A DNA stretch of 64,000 nucleotides from Lutimaribacter pacificus (GTDB lineage: Bacteria; Pseudomonadota; Alphaproteobacteria; Rhodobacterales; Rhodobacteraceae), in assembly GCF_900142185.1 (NCBI RefSeq), contig NZ_FQZZ01000001.1, positions 1,054,001 through 1,118,000 of the forward strand. Reading direction: 5' to 3'. The position numbers were made by a program, and so were the translations under genes. Below the pieces are notes generated by a model, which saw only the letters and a program-made list of their open reading frames with translations, ran no database searches and had not been told where the DNA came from. Shown here piece by piece: positions 39,065-48,494 of the stretch (within the stretch, counting starts at the first letter, position 1; each line of letters opens with the position of its first letter).

Positions 39065-40339
39065 ATGACCGATACGTTCAAGGATCTGGGCCTGCCCGCG
39101 CATCTGTTGCGCGCGCTCGAGGCGCAGAACATCACCACCCCCACGCCGATCCAGGCGCAGGCCATTCCGCACGCCATGAACGGGCGCGACGTGATGGGGC
39201 TGGCACAGACCGGCACGGGCAAGACCAACGCCTTCGGCCTGCCGCTGGTGTCGCAGATGCTGGAGCTGCAGGGCAAGCCCGCGCCGCACACGGTGCGGGG
39301 GCTGGTTCTGGCGCCGACGCGCGAGCTGGCCAAGCAGATCCAGGACCAGCTTTTGCTGCTGGTCAAGGGCACGCCGATGAAGGTCGGGCTGGTCGTCGGC
39401 GGCGCCAGCCTGAATGCGCAGGCGAACCGGCTGGCCAGGGGCACCGACATCCTGGTGGCGACGCCGGGGCGGCTGCTGGACCTGCTGGACCGGCGCGCGC
39501 TGACGCTGGCCGAGGCGCATTTCCTGGTGCTGGACGAGGCCGACCAGATGCTCGACATGGGCTTTATTCATGCGCTGCGCAAGATCGCAGGCCTGCTGCC
39601 GTCCGAGCGCCAGACCATGCTGTTCTCGGCCACGATGCCCAAGCAGATGGAAGAGATCGCACAAAGCTACCTGGTGAAACCGGCCCGCGTGCAGGTGAAC
39701 CCGCCGGGCAAGCCCGCCGACAAGATCGAGCAGGAGGTGCATTTCATCGCCAAGGGCGAAAAGCTGGGCCTGCTGAGGGAATTGCTGGACGGTCACCGCG
39801 ACGACCTGGCGCTGGTCTTCGGCCGCACCAAGCACGGCATGGAAAAGCTGGCGCGGATGCTGGAGAAATCCGGCTTTGCCGTGGCCGCGATCCACGGCAA
39901 CAAGAGCCAGGGCCAGCGCCAGCGCGCGCTTGAGGCGTTCAAGCGCGGCGACGTGCGGGTGCTGGTGGCCACCGACGTGGCGGCGCGGGGGCTGGATATC
40001 CCCGAGGTGCGCCATGTCTATAACTACGAACTGCCCAACGTGCCCGACAATTACGTGCACCGGATCGGCCGCACCGCGCGGGCGGGCCGCGACGGGCGTG
40101 CCATCGCCTTTTGCGCGCCCGAGGAAATGGGCGAGCTGAAGGATATCCAGAAGGTGATGAAGCGCGATATTCCCGTCGCCTCGGGCACGCCGTGGGAAAG
40201 GATCGCGCCGCCGCAGGGGCAGGGCGCGAAGCCCGCGGGCGGCGGGCGTGGCAAGCCCAAGCCGGGCGGTGCCCGACGCGCCCAGCAGCGTCGCCGCAGC
40301 CGTGGTGGGCAGGGCCGGGGCAAGGGGCAGGCGGCGTAA
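39065..40339 (+). CDS. DEAD-box ATP-dependent RNA helicase (RhlE-like)
   Basis: 424 residues with every DEAD-box motif: the Q motif (TTPTPIQAQAIP), motif I AQTGTGKT, Ia APTRELAKQ, II DEAD, III SAT, V ATDVAARGLDI and VI HRIGRTARAG. The C-terminal tail after about residue 370 is low-complexity and rich in Gly, Arg, Lys and Pro (GGGRGKPKPGGARRAQQRRRSRGGQ), typical of RhlE/CsdA-type helicases that act on ribosomes or mRNA, especially in the cold. Alternating repeats in the 5' leader suggest RNA-level control. Confidence 0.92.
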   Translation: MTDTFKDLGLPAHLLRALEAQNITTPTPIQAQAIPHAMNGRDVMGLAQTGTGKTNAFGLPLVSQMLELQGKPAPHTVRGLVLAPTRELAKQIQDQLLLLVKGTPMKVGLVVGGASLNAQANRLARGTDILVATPGRLLDLLDRRALTLAEAHFLVLDEADQMLDMGFIHALRKIAGLLPSERQTMLFSATMPKQMEEIAQSYLVKPARVQVNPPGKPADKIEQEVHFIAKGEKLGLLRELLDGHRDDLALVFGRTKHGMEKLARMLEKSGFAVAAIHGNKSQGQRQRALEAFKRGDVRVLVATDVAARGLDIPEVRHVYNYELPNVPDNYVHRIGRTARAGRDGRAIAFCAPEEMGELKDIQKVMKRDIPVASGTPWERIAPPQGQGAKPAGGGRGKPKPGGARRAQQRRRSRGGQGRGKGQAA

Positions 40340-40346
40340 GCCGCGC

Positions 40347-41858
40347 CTACCCGTTGCCGTTGCCGGTGAACCGATGCGCATCCGCCGCGGCGCGGCGGAT
40401 GGCGTTGGATTTATGCACGGTTTCCATGTATTCCGCCTGCGGGTCGCTGTCATAGACCACGCCGCCGCCGGCCTGGATATAAAGCGTTTCGTCCTTCACG
40501 ATGGCGGTGCGCAGGGCGATGCACATATCCATGTCGCCGCCCGCGCTGAAATAGCCCACGCCGCCGCCATAGACGCCGCGCTTTTCCGGCTCCAGCTCGT
40601 CGATGATCTCCATCGCGCGGACCTTGGGCGCGCCCGACACGGTGCCCGCGGGCATCCCGGCAAAGAACGCGTCCAGCGCATCGCGGCCCTCGGCCAGCTC
40701 GCCCACCACGTTCGAGACGATATGCATCACATGGCTGTAGCGTTCGATGATGAATTTCTCGGTCGGGCGCACGGTGCCGATCCTTGCCACGCGGCCCACG
40801 TCGTTACGGCCGAGATCCAGCAGCATCAGGTGTTCGGCCAGTTCCTTCTGGTCGGCCAGCAGGTCGGATTCGAGCGCGCGATCCTCTTCCGGGGTCTGCC
40901 CGCGCGGGCGGGTGCCGGCGATCGGGCGGATCGTCACCTCGCGTCCGAAGACGCGGACCAGGATTTCGGGGCTGGCGCCGATCACCTGGAAGCCGCCGAA
41001 ATTGAAATAGAACATGAAGGGCGACGGGTTCGTGCGCCGCAGCGAGCGGTAGAGCGTGAAGGGCGGCAGCGGAAAATCCTGCGCCCAACGCTGGCTTGGC
41101 ACGACCTGAAAGATGTCGCCCGCGCGGATGTATTCCCTGGCGCGTTCGACCGCCTGCATGTATCCCGCTTCCGAGAAATTCGACACCGGCGGCGCGATAT
41201 CGCGCGCCTCGCCCATCTCGCGCGTAGCCTGCGGCAGGGCGCGTTCCAGGTCGCGCAGCGCGTCCATCACCCGCTCGGCGGCCTGCGCATAGGCGGCGCG
41301 CGCCGACTGCCCCTCGCTGACCCAGGCGGGGCTGACCACCGTCACCTCGCCCTTGACCCCGTCCAGCACCGCCACCACCGTGGGGCGCAGCAGCACCGCG
41401 TCGGGCAGGCCCAGCGGGTCGGGGTTCACGTCGGGCAGGTGTTCCACCAGCCGGATCATGTCGTAGCCGAGATAGCCGAACAGCCCCGCCGCCGATTGCG
41501 GCAGGTCGTCGGGCATGTCGATGCGGCTTTCGGCGATCAGCGCCCGCAGGTTGGCCAGCGGATCGCCCGGCTGATCCTCGAACGCGTCCGGGTCGAACCG
41601 TGCGTGGCGGTTCAGGCGGCTTTGGCCGTCGTGGCATTGCCAGATCAGGTCGGGCTTCATCCCGATGATCGAATAGCGCCCGCGCACCTCGCCGCCGGTG
41701 ACCGATTCCAGCACGAAGGCGTCCTTGGCCGCGCCGGACAGTTTCAGCATCAGCGACACGGGCGTATCGAGATCGGCCGCAAGCCGGGCATAGACAAGCT
41801 GGTTATGGCCCGCGTCATAGGCGCGGGCGAAGCTATCGAAACTCGGGGTCAGGTCCAC
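40347..41858 (-). CDS. trpE: anthranilate synthase component I
   Basis: 503 residues; with the glutamine amidotransferase TrpG it makes anthranilate from chorismate, the first step of tryptophan synthesis. Seen: the tryptophan-binding LLES-like segment FVLESVTGGEVRGRYSIIG, then chorismate-binding FQVVPSQRW, PIAGTRPRG, LGRNDVGRVA, FAGMPAGTVSGAPKVRAM and YGGGVGYFS. It starts 24 bp downstream of ppiD on the same strand. No leader peptide with tandem Trp codons precedes it. Confidence 0.95.
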   Translation of the reverse strand: MDLTPSFDSFARAYDAGHNQLVYARLAADLDTPVSLMLKLSGAAKDAFVLESVTGGEVRGRYSIIGMKPDLIWQCHDGQSRLNRHARFDPDAFEDQPGDPLANLRALIAESRIDMPDDLPQSAAGLFGYLGYDMIRLVEHLPDVNPDPLGLPDAVLLRPTVVAVLDGVKGEVTVVSPAWVSEGQSARAAYAQAAERVMDALRDLERALPQATREMGEARDIAPPVSNFSEAGYMQAVERAREYIRAGDIFQVVPSQRWAQDFPLPPFTLYRSLRRTNPSPFMFYFNFGGFQVIGASPEILVRVFGREVTIRPIAGTRPRGQTPEEDRALESDLLADQKELAEHLMLLDLGRNDVGRVARIGTVRPTEKFIIERYSHVMHIVSNVVGELAEGRDALDAFFAGMPAGTVSGAPKVRAMEIIDELEPEKRGVYGGGVGYFSAGGDMDMCIALRTAIVKDETLYIQAGGGVVYDSDPQAEYMETVHKSNAIRRAAADAHRFTGNGNG

Positions 41859-41882
41859 GGCGCCGGAATCCTTGGCGTTTGA

Positions 41883-43727
41883 TTACTGGAAATTGGCATG
41901 AACGGCATTCAGCGCGGCCTGGTCGATCTGCACCCCGGCGCGCAGCTGGATATCGGTGGCCACGGCGGTGAACAGATCCTGCGCCAGCCCCTGCTGGGCC
42001 TGTTCGGTCAGCTGGCTGCGCAGGGTGGCGATTTCGGGCGTGTCCATGTCGGGCGGCAGGATGTCGTCCATGCGCACCAGGAACACCGCGCCCAGCCCGT
42101 CGATCACGCGCAGCTGGCCGCGGTTCATCTCGAACACCTGCGTCAGGAAATCCGGCGGGGTGCCGAGGATGAAATCGCCCCGCGTGATCTCGGTTTCCTC
42201 GGTCACGTCATAGCCCAGTGTCGACATCTCGGCGCCTTCGGACAGGCGCGGGATCAGCGCCTCGGCCTGCGCGCGCAGGCGCTTGTCGCCCTCCTGCGCC
42301 TGCCAGCCGGCAATCGCGTCGTCGCGCACATCGTCGAGCGGCAGTACGCGCGGCTCTTCGATCCCGTCCAGGCGCAGGGCGAAGATCCCGCCATCCTCGA
42401 GCGTGGCGATCTGCGGGAAATCGTCTGCCGTCACCTCCTGCGCGACCTGGCGGAAGGCTTCGTAACTGGCCGGGCCCTCGCCGCTGTCGCGGAACCAGTC
42501 GATCTGCGCGACCTCCATCCCGGCCTCGCCGTCCAGCTCTTCCAGCGTGGCGCCGCCGGCCAGCAGCCCGTCGATCTCGGTCATGCGGTTTTCGATCAGC
42601 CGCCGCGCCCGGTCCAGCGCCAGCTCGTCGCGCAGCTCCTGCTCGACCTCGTCGAAGCCGACCTGCTGCGCCTCGAGCTTGCCGTTCACGCGGTAGAGCG
42701 CCGGGCCGATCGGGCTGTCGAAGGGGCCGACCACCGCGCCGACATCGGCGGCGAACACCTCGTCCGCGCCGTTCGGAACGTCGGACCGGGCGACATCGCC
42801 CATATCCACATCCGACAGCGACAGCCCGCGTTCGGCCACCACCGCATCGAAATCGGCCTCGCCGGCCGCGATCTGCGCCAGCGCGGCCTCGGCGGCGGCG
42901 GTGTCGGCAAAGCCAAGACGCTCGACCAGGCGGCGTTCGGGGCTGTTGTATTCACCGGCGCGGGCGTCGTATTCGGCGCGCAGCTGATCCTCGGGCACGT
43001 CGATCTGGTCGACCACCATTTCCGGGCTCAGCCAGGCATAGGTCAGCTTTTTCATTTCCGGCGTGGTGAAGGCGGGCAGATTCGCCTGGTAATAGGCGGT
43101 CAGCTCGTCGTCGGAGGGCGCGGGCAGCGGCGTGTCGAGATCGGTGTGATCCAGCCGGATATAGGAAAAGCTGCGGCGCTCGGCGATGAAGGTCATGATG
43201 GTGTCGGCATGACTGTCCGGCATCCGGGTGCCGCGCACGATGGCGCCCTGCAACAGCGTGCGCGCGGTTTCCTTGCGCAACTGGGTCTCGAACCGGGCCT
43301 CGGTCAGCCCGGCGCGGTCCAGCGCAAAGCCATAGGCGTCGCGGTCGAACGTGCCGCCGGGCCCCTGGAAGGCGGGGATTTCGCGGATCTGGCGCGCAAG
43401 GTTGTCGTCGCCGATCGACAGGCCAAGCTGCGCCGCCTCGTTGTCCAGCGCGGCGGCGTTGACCAGCCGGCTCAGCACCGCGCGGTCCAGCCCCGCCGCC
43501 TGCGCCTCGGCAAAGGTCACGGGGCCGCCGGCCTGCGCCTCGACGGCGTTCATTTCCTGCTGCAGCGCGCGGGCGTAATCGTCGATGGCGATGTCCTCGT
43601 CGCCGACCGAGCCGACCGGGCTGACGCCGCCGGACAGGTTGGTGACGCCGAAGCCGCCAAGCCCCAGGATAAGCAGGCCGAGCAGAACCCAGACCGCCGT
43701 TTTCGAAATGCTGCTGCCGCGCGCCAT
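41883..43727 (-). CDS. ppiD: PpiD/SurA-like periplasmic folding chaperone (peptidyl-prolyl isomerase family)
   Basis: 614 residues with a single N-terminal membrane anchor (VWVLLGLLILGLGGFGVTNL) and a large periplasmic part: a SurA_N-like helical domain (about 45-170), a parvulin-type domain around residues 260-370 (degenerate) and a long C-terminal arm. PpiD proteins sit at the Sec translocon exit and assist outer-membrane and periplasmic folding. ATG 43727 was chosen because it places the anchor directly at the N-terminus; in-frame upstream sequence lacks features. Probably co-transcribed with trpE. Confidence 0.85.
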   Translation of the reverse strand: MARGSSISKTAVWVLLGLLILGLGGFGVTNLSGGVSPVGSVGDEDIAIDDYARALQQEMNAVEAQAGGPVTFAEAQAAGLDRAVLSRLVNAAALDNEAAQLGLSIGDDNLARQIREIPAFQGPGGTFDRDAYGFALDRAGLTEARFETQLRKETARTLLQGAIVRGTRMPDSHADTIMTFIAERRSFSYIRLDHTDLDTPLPAPSDDELTAYYQANLPAFTTPEMKKLTYAWLSPEMVVDQIDVPEDQLRAEYDARAGEYNSPERRLVERLGFADTAAAEAALAQIAAGEADFDAVVAERGLSLSDVDMGDVARSDVPNGADEVFAADVGAVVGPFDSPIGPALYRVNGKLEAQQVGFDEVEQELRDELALDRARRLIENRMTEIDGLLAGGATLEELDGEAGMEVAQIDWFRDSGEGPASYEAFRQVAQEVTADDFPQIATLEDGGIFALRLDGIEEPRVLPLDDVRDDAIAGWQAQEGDKRLRAQAEALIPRLSEGAEMSTLGYDVTEETEITRGDFILGTPPDFLTQVFEMNRGQLRVIDGLGAVFLVRMDDILPPDMDTPEIATLRSQLTEQAQQGLAQDLFTAVATDIQLRAGVQIDQAALNAVHANFQ

Positions 43728-43758
43728 AACGCCCTCTCGGTTATCGATTTCGCCCTGT

Positions 43759-44967
43759 CTACGCTGCGCCGCTGCCCCGTGCAAGCGCCGCTTGGGCGGT
43801 AAAATCCGCCAGCCGGTCGTAAAGCCGGGCGATCCCGTCACGGTCGATATTGGCGAAGGCGATGCGCATCTGGCGCGCGCCATCGGCGTCGCCGTCTGGC
43901 ATGAACATCGTGCCCGGCAGCGCCAGCACGCCGGCCTGGTGCACCAACTGCCGCGCCAGCCGGTCCGAGGGCAGGTCGAACGGGTGGCGGAGATAGGCGA
44001 AATAGGCGCCGACCCCCATCAGGCGCCAGCCGCGATCCGCCAGCCGGGGCAGCCCTTCCTCGATCGCGGCGCGGCGGTCGAGGATCTCGGCCCGTTCGCC
44101 CGCCAGCCACTGATCGAGGTTGCGCAACCCCCACAGCGCCGCGCGCTGGCCAAGCTGCGGCGCGCAGATCGCCACGGTGTCGAGGAATTTCTCGGCCTCG
44201 GCCAGCCGGTCGGGATGGGCGATCATCGCCCCCACGCGATGCCCGGTCAGGCGGTAGGATTTCGAGAACGAATAAAGCTGGATCAGCGTATCGGCCCAGT
44301 CGGGATCGGTGAACAGGTCATGCGGCGCACCCGGCCGGCTGTGAAAATCGCGATAGGTCTCGTCCACGATCAGCGCGATCCCGTGCCGCCGCGCCAGATG
44401 CGCGAAGCCCGCCACCAGGTCGGCGGGATATTCCACGCCGCCGGGATTGTTCGGCGTCACCAGCACGATGGCGCGGGTGCGCGGCGTGATCAGCGTTGCG
44501 GCATGATCGGGATCGGGCAGCAGCTCGGCGTCGCAGGGCAGGGGCACCGCGGCGACGCCCGCCATGTCGAGCCACATCTTGTGATTGAAATACCACGGCA
44601 CCGGCAGGATCACCTCGTCGCCCTCGGTCGTCAGGGTGGCGATGGCGGCGCAGAAGGCCTGGTTGCAGCCCGCGGTGATCGCCACGTTCCCGGCCCTGAT
44701 TCGCCCGCCATAGACGGCACCGGTCCTTTGGGCGAGTTCCGCGCGCAGGTCCGGCAGGCCAAGCACCGGCCCGTAGAGATGCGTCGCCGGATCGTCGCGC
44801 ACCAGCCGGGCCATTTCCTCGCGCAGCCCGGCGGGCGGCGGATCGACCGGCGCGGCCTGGCTGACATTGATCAGCGGCCGGTCGGGCGGAAAGACCGCGC
44901 CTTCCAGCCAGCGGCGCGCCTCCATCACCGGGGGCGCAAAGGTGGATGCGGTGCGGGGTGCGCTCAT
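43759..44967 (-). CDS. class I/II pyridoxal-phosphate aminotransferase
   Basis: 402 residues with the aspartate-aminotransferase fold: AITAGCNQAFCAAIA, PWYFNHKMWLD, TPNNPGG, VDETYRDF, the PLP lysine Lys236 in LYSFSKSYRLTGHRVG, and the late substrate-carboxylate arginine in ARQMRIAFANI. Substrate specificity (aromatic, aspartate or other) is not evident. The next gene downstream, ppiD, starts 31 bp away, so all of fabI to trpE may be one long minus-strand transcription unit with internal promoters. Confidence 0.88.
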   Translation of the reverse strand: MSAPRTASTFAPPVMEARRWLEGAVFPPDRPLINVSQAAPVDPPPAGLREEMARLVRDDPATHLYGPVLGLPDLRAELAQRTGAVYGGRIRAGNVAITAGCNQAFCAAIATLTTEGDEVILPVPWYFNHKMWLDMAGVAAVPLPCDAELLPDPDHAATLITPRTRAIVLVTPNNPGGVEYPADLVAGFAHLARRHGIALIVDETYRDFHSRPGAPHDLFTDPDWADTLIQLYSFSKSYRLTGHRVGAMIAHPDRLAEAEKFLDTVAICAPQLGQRAALWGLRNLDQWLAGERAEILDRRAAIEEGLPRLADRGWRLMGVGAYFAYLRHPFDLPSDRLARQLVHQAGVLALPGTMFMPDGDADGARQMRIAFANIDRDGIARLYDRLADFTAQAALARGSGAA

Positions 44968-45004
44968 GCTCGGGCCTTCGGTCTGGCGGTGGGGGCGGAT
45001 GCCT

Positions 45005-45034
45005 CCGGCGGGAGTATTTTCGGGAACGATGAAG
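45005..45034 (-). repeat. R2 motif (copy C), without companion hairpin
   Basis: Minus strand reads CTTCATCGTTCCCGAAAATA then CTCCCGCCGG, matching copies A and B except near the end. It occupies the 73-bp gap between gpt and the aminotransferase gene. The GGGGGC-type hairpin seen with copies A and B is replaced by a weak GC-rich palindrome. Confidence 0.55.
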
Positions 45035-45040
45035 GGGCGG

Positions 45041-45547
45041 TCAATCCTTGCCGCGATAGGGCTCGACATATTGCAGGGCCATGTCCCAGGGGAAGAAGAT
45101 CCAGGTGTCCTGGCTGACCTCGGTGATGAAGGTATCGACCTGCGCGCGGCCCTTGGGCTTGGCATAGACGGTGGCGAAATGCGCCTTGGGATACATCCGG
45201 CGCACCAGTTCCAGCGTCTTGCCGCTGTCCACCAGGTCGTCGACGATCAGGATGCCGGTACCGTCGGCGCCCATCATGTCGGGGTTGGGCGCCTTCAGCA
45301 CCTCGGCCTCGCCCTGGTCCTGGTTGTGATAGGATTTCACGCTGATCGTGTCGACGGTGCGAATCCCCAGTTCGCGCGCGACGATCATCGCCGGGGCCAT
45401 GCCGCCGCGGGTGATCGCCACCAGCCCGCGCCATTGCCCGTCATCGGGGCCTTGCCCGTCCAGCCGCCAGGCCAGCGCGCGGCTGTCGCGGTGGATCTGG
45501 TCCCAGCTGACGTGAAAGCCTTTTTCGTGGGGCAGGCGGTCGGTCAT
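45041..45547 (-). CDS. gpt: xanthine(-guanine) phosphoribosyltransferase
   Basis: 168 residues; converts xanthine/guanine and PRPP to XMP/GMP for purine salvage. The PRPP-binding motif [13 protein letters not shown] (near residue 100), an early [18 protein letters not shown] and a late [19 protein letters not shown] fit the XGPRT (Gpt) family. It is on the minus strand, 19 bp after the LysE-type gene. Confidence 0.9.
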   Translation of the reverse strand: MTDRLPHEKGFHVSWDQIHRDSRALAWRLDGQGPDDGQWRGLVAITRGGMAPAMIVARELGIRTVDTISVKSYHNQDQGEAEVLKAPNPDMMGADGTGILIVDDLVDSGKTLELVRRMYPKAHFATVYAKPKGRAQVDTFITEVSQDTWIFFPWDMALQYVEPYRGKD

Positions 45548-45566
45548 GGCGGTGTCCTTTCGGAGT

Positions 45567-46169
45567 CTAGCGGGAGAACAGCAGGCGCAGGCCCAGAAGG
45601 CCCAGCACGCCGGCGGCGATACGGTCGAACAGCGGCTTGAGGCGCAGGTAACCGTCGCGCGCGGCGGGCGTCGCCAGAAGCGCGGCAAACCCGGTATAGG
45701 CCGCCAGCTCGACAAGGAAATGGTTGGCCACGATCAGCGCCTTGTCGGCCATCGTCAGGTCGGGCGGAAAGATCACCACCAGCACCGAGGCGGCGAACAG
45801 CACCGATTTCGGGTTGGCGAGGTTCACCAGCACGCCGCCGAGAAAGGCGCGGCGGCCCGGCTGCGCGCTGTCGGCCACCGGGTGGCCGGCATCACGCCAG
45901 ATATGCCAGGCGATCCAGATCAGGTAGGCCGCGCCGGCAAGCTTCATCGCCAGGTAAAGCCACGGCACCAGTGCAAACAGCGCGGCCAGCCCCAGCAGCG
46001 CGGTGCCGGTCCAGGCGGCCGCCATCAGCCCCAGCCCGGCGCCGGTGGCCGCCCCGGTCAGGAAACCGCCGCGCACCGACTGGCGCAGCGCGAAAAGCAG
46101 GGCGGGGCCGGGGCTGGCGAGCGCGGCCAGCAGCGTCAGGTTGAAGGCCAGCAGGTCGGTCAGCGTCAT
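45567..46169 (-). CDS. LysE/RhtB-family amino-acid exporter (first of a tandem pair in coordinate order)
   Basis: 200 residues, about six transmembrane helices. The signature [22 protein letters not shown] near the N-terminus and [10 protein letters not shown] mid-protein are typical of the LysE/RhtB family, which exports lysine, threonine, homoserine or similar solutes. It is clearly homologous to the next gene upstream, 12 bp away, pointing to a tandem duplication followed by divergence. The transported substrate is unknown. Confidence 0.88.
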   Translation of the reverse strand: MTLTDLLAFNLTLLAALASPGPALLFALRQSVRGGFLTGAATGAGLGLMAAAWTGTALLGLAALFALVPWLYLAMKLAGAAYLIWIAWHIWRDAGHPVADSAQPGRRAFLGGVLVNLANPKSVLFAASVLVVIFPPDLTMADKALIVANHFLVELAAYTGFAALLATPAARDGYLRLKPLFDRIAAGVLGLLGLRLLFSR

Positions 46170-46181
46170 GTTGCCCGCCCC

Positions 46182-46778
46182 TCAGCTTGCCACGCGCAGG
46201 GCCAGGACGCCCAGCACCGCCGCGGCGATCCGGTCGATCCGCGCCTTCAGCCGCAGATATCCTGCACGCGCGGGTGCGGTGCTGAGGATGACGGCCGCCG
46301 CGCTGTACCACGCGGTTTCGAGTGCCAGGTGATTGGCCACGATCAGCGCGGCGTCGGCCCCCGTCGGCATCACCGGAAACACGGTGGCAAAGATCGCGGC
46401 GATGAAGAAGACCGCCTTGGGGTTGGCGAAATTCGTGACCAGCCCCAGCCGGAACCCGCGCAGCCCCCGCGGCGCATCCTGCCCGACCGGCCGATGCGCG
46501 CCGCGCCACAGCGACACCGCCAGCCACAGCAGGTAGGCCGCGCCGAGGAATTTCAGCGCCATGTAGGCCCAGGGCACCAGCGCAAAGAGCGTCGTCAGCC
46601 CGGCCATTGCCAGCAGCGTCCAGCAGGTCGCAGCGCAGGCCAGCCCCAGCCCGCAGCGCAGCGCCGCCCCGCGCCCCTGCGCAAAGGCCGCCCGGATCAT
46701 CGCGATAAAGGCCGGCCCGGGCGAGGCCAGCGCCCCCAGGATCGCGATGTTGAACGCGATGAGCGCGGCGCCCTCCAT
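46182..46778 (-). CDS. LysE/RhtB-family amino-acid exporter (second paralogue)
   Basis: 198 residues, about six transmembrane helices, with [22 protein letters not shown] and NFANPKAVFFIAAIF corresponding position by position to the neighbouring paralogue. The two keep similar C-termini (ARAGYLRLKARIDRIAAAVLG against [21 protein letters not shown]). ATG 46778 lies 5 bp after the fabI stop, so it is probably in the fabI transcript. Confidence 0.88.
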   Translation of the reverse strand: MEGAALIAFNIAILGALASPGPAFIAMIRAAFAQGRGAALRCGLGLACAATCWTLLAMAGLTTLFALVPWAYMALKFLGAAYLLWLAVSLWRGAHRPVGQDAPRGLRGFRLGLVTNFANPKAVFFIAAIFATVFPVMPTGADAALIVANHLALETAWYSAAAVILSTAPARAGYLRLKARIDRIAAAVLGVLALRVAS

Positions 46779-46783
46779 CGCGG

Positions 46784-47608
46784 TCAGCCGTCCTTGCGGC
46801 CGGTCACGGCGTCGATATCGGGGGCGTCCACCGCCTTCATGCCGACCACGTGATAGCCCGCGTCGACATGCAGGGTTTCGCCGGTGGTGCCCGACCCGAG
46901 ATCGGACAGCAGGTAGAGCGCGGATTTGCCCACGTCGTCGATCGTCACGTTGCGGCGCAGGGGCGAGTTCAGCTCGTTCCATTTCAGGATATAGCGGAAA
47001 TCGCCGATGCCGCTGGCCGCCAGCGTCTTGATCGGGCCGGCGCTGATCGCGTTGACGCGGATACCGTCCTTGCCCAGGTCCTCGGCCAGGTATTTCACCG
47101 ACGCTTCCAGCGCGGCCTTGGCCACGCCCATCACGTTGTAATGCGGCATCACCTGTTCGGCGCCGTAATAGGTCAGCGTCAGGGCGCTGCCGCCCTCGCT
47201 CATCAGTTTCTCGGCGCGCTGCATCACGGCGGTGAAGCTGTAGCAGCTGACATCCATGGTCATCAGGAAATTGTCGCGGCTGGTGTCGACGTAGCGGCCG
47301 CGCAGCTCGTTCTTGTCGGAAAAGCCGATGGCGTGGACGATGAAATCCAGCTTGCCCCATTTCGCCTCGATCTCGGCAAAGGCGGCATCGACCGAGGCGG
47401 CGTCGGACACGTCGCAGTCGATCAGCGTATCCACGCCCAGCTGGTCGGCCAGCGGCGCCACCCGTTTGCGGAACGCGTCGCCCATGTAGGAAAACGCCAG
47501 TTCGGCCCCGGCATCGGCGCAGGCTTTCGCAATGCCCCATGCGATCGACTTGTCGTTGGCGAGGCCCATGATCAGGCCGCGCTTGCCGGCCATGAGGTTG
47601 TTTGACAT
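46784..47608 (-). CDS. fabI: enoyl-[acyl-carrier-protein] reductase (NADH)
   Basis: 274 residues; last reductive step of fatty-acid elongation. SDR fold with cofactor loop GLANDKSIAWGIA, and the FabI-type catalytic pair Tyr157-x6-Lys164 (YNVMGVAK), preceded by Tyr147 (TLTYYGAE). AISAGPIKTLAASGI is the substrate-lid region. It is the promoter-proximal gene of the minus-strand run, divergent from pdxH across 168 bp. Confidence 0.95.
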   Translation of the reverse strand: MSNNLMAGKRGLIMGLANDKSIAWGIAKACADAGAELAFSYMGDAFRKRVAPLADQLGVDTLIDCDVSDAASVDAAFAEIEAKWGKLDFIVHAIGFSDKNELRGRYVDTSRDNFLMTMDVSCYSFTAVMQRAEKLMSEGGSALTLTYYGAEQVMPHYNVMGVAKAALEASVKYLAEDLGKDGIRVNAISAGPIKTLAASGIGDFRYILKWNELNSPLRRNVTIDDVGKSALYLLSDLGSGTTGETLHVDAGYHVVGMKAVDAPDIDAVTGRKDG

Positions 47609-47776
47609 TTCCGCTACCCTACCCAGATCTATGGTTTTAGTGTGTGTCCTTTAGGCGATGGCTTGCGCTGCATCAAGGCCGGTTGACCTTGCCCGGAGCA
47701 ATGTTCGCCTTGCAACCGAAACCTTGCCCGGTGCTTCATGCGGGCCGCAACCCGTATCATCTGGAGAGAACAGACC

Positions 47777-48382
47777 ATGACAGACCGCACCGGTATCTTC
47801 GCCGGGGACTGCCCCTTCGGGATCGCCCGCCGCTGGCTGGACGAGGCCGGGGAGGCCGAGATCAACGACCCCAACGCCATCGCGCTGTCGACGGTGGACG
47901 CCGACGGGCTGCCCGATGCCCGCATGGTGCTGCTGAAAGAGATCGAGGACGACGCTTTCGTGTTCTACACCAATTACGAAAGCGCCAAGGCGCAGGAGAT
48001 CGACCAGGCCGGCAAGGCGGCCTTCGTCATGCACTGGAAATCGCTGCGCCGGCAGATAAGGGTGCGCGGCACCGTCACCCGCGAGGACGGGCCGCAGGCG
48101 GATGCCTATTTCGCCTCGCGCTCGCTGAAAAGCCGGCTGGGGGCGTGGGCGTCGAAACAGTCGCGCCCGCTGGCGTCGCGTGCTGCGCTGATGGCCGAGG
48201 TCGCGAAGGTGACCGCACGTCACGGCACGAACCCGCCCAGACCATCCTTTTGGGGGGGTTACAGAATCAATCCGGTTCAGATCGAATTTTGGGCAGACGG
48301 GGCATTCCGTTTGCACGACCGCTTCATGTGGCGCAGGAAAGAAGGAGGGGCCGATTGGGAAATCACCCGCCTGAACCCCTGA
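47777..48382 (+). CDS. pdxH: pyridoxamine 5'-phosphate oxidase
   Basis: 201 residues; FMN enzyme that makes pyridoxal 5'-phosphate. The motifs [45 protein letters not shown] and the C-terminal [14 protein letters not shown] ... [10 protein letters not shown] are conserved FMN/PLP-contacting blocks. ATG 47777 follows GGAGAGA. The PLP it supplies is used by, among others, the aminotransferase in this window, but there is no operon link. Confidence 0.94.
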   Translation: MTDRTGIFAGDCPFGIARRWLDEAGEAEINDPNAIALSTVDADGLPDARMVLLKEIEDDAFVFYTNYESAKAQEIDQAGKAAFVMHWKSLRRQIRVRGTVTREDGPQADAYFASRSLKSRLGAWASKQSRPLASRAALMAEVAKVTARHGTNPPRPSFWGGYRINPVQIEFWADGAFRLHDRFMWRRKEGGADWEITRLNP

Positions 48383-48461
48383 ATTTCATGTCGCGTGAAA
48401 TGCAAGAGCCCGAAAAAACAGTAATAAATCCCTTGAACCGGTCATGCATCTGACGCATGAC
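48383..48461 (+). promoter_or_regulatory. hairpin-rich leader of the cold-shock-domain gene
   Basis: Two small inverted repeats lie in an unusually AT-rich stretch: ATTTCA/TGAAAT (48383-48401) and GTCATGC (48441-48447) with GCATGAC (48455-48461). The first could also serve as a weak pdxH terminator. The second covers an in-frame ATG at 48444, which argues that this ATG is not the start codon. Confidence 0.45.
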
Positions 48462-48494
48462 TTTACGGGTCTGGGGGTAAGGCAGATCTTGTGG

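Noticed and set aside
40347-41858. Trp attenuator upstream of trpE
   Set aside because: Only 24 bp separates ppiD and trpE and no Trp-rich leader peptide is present.
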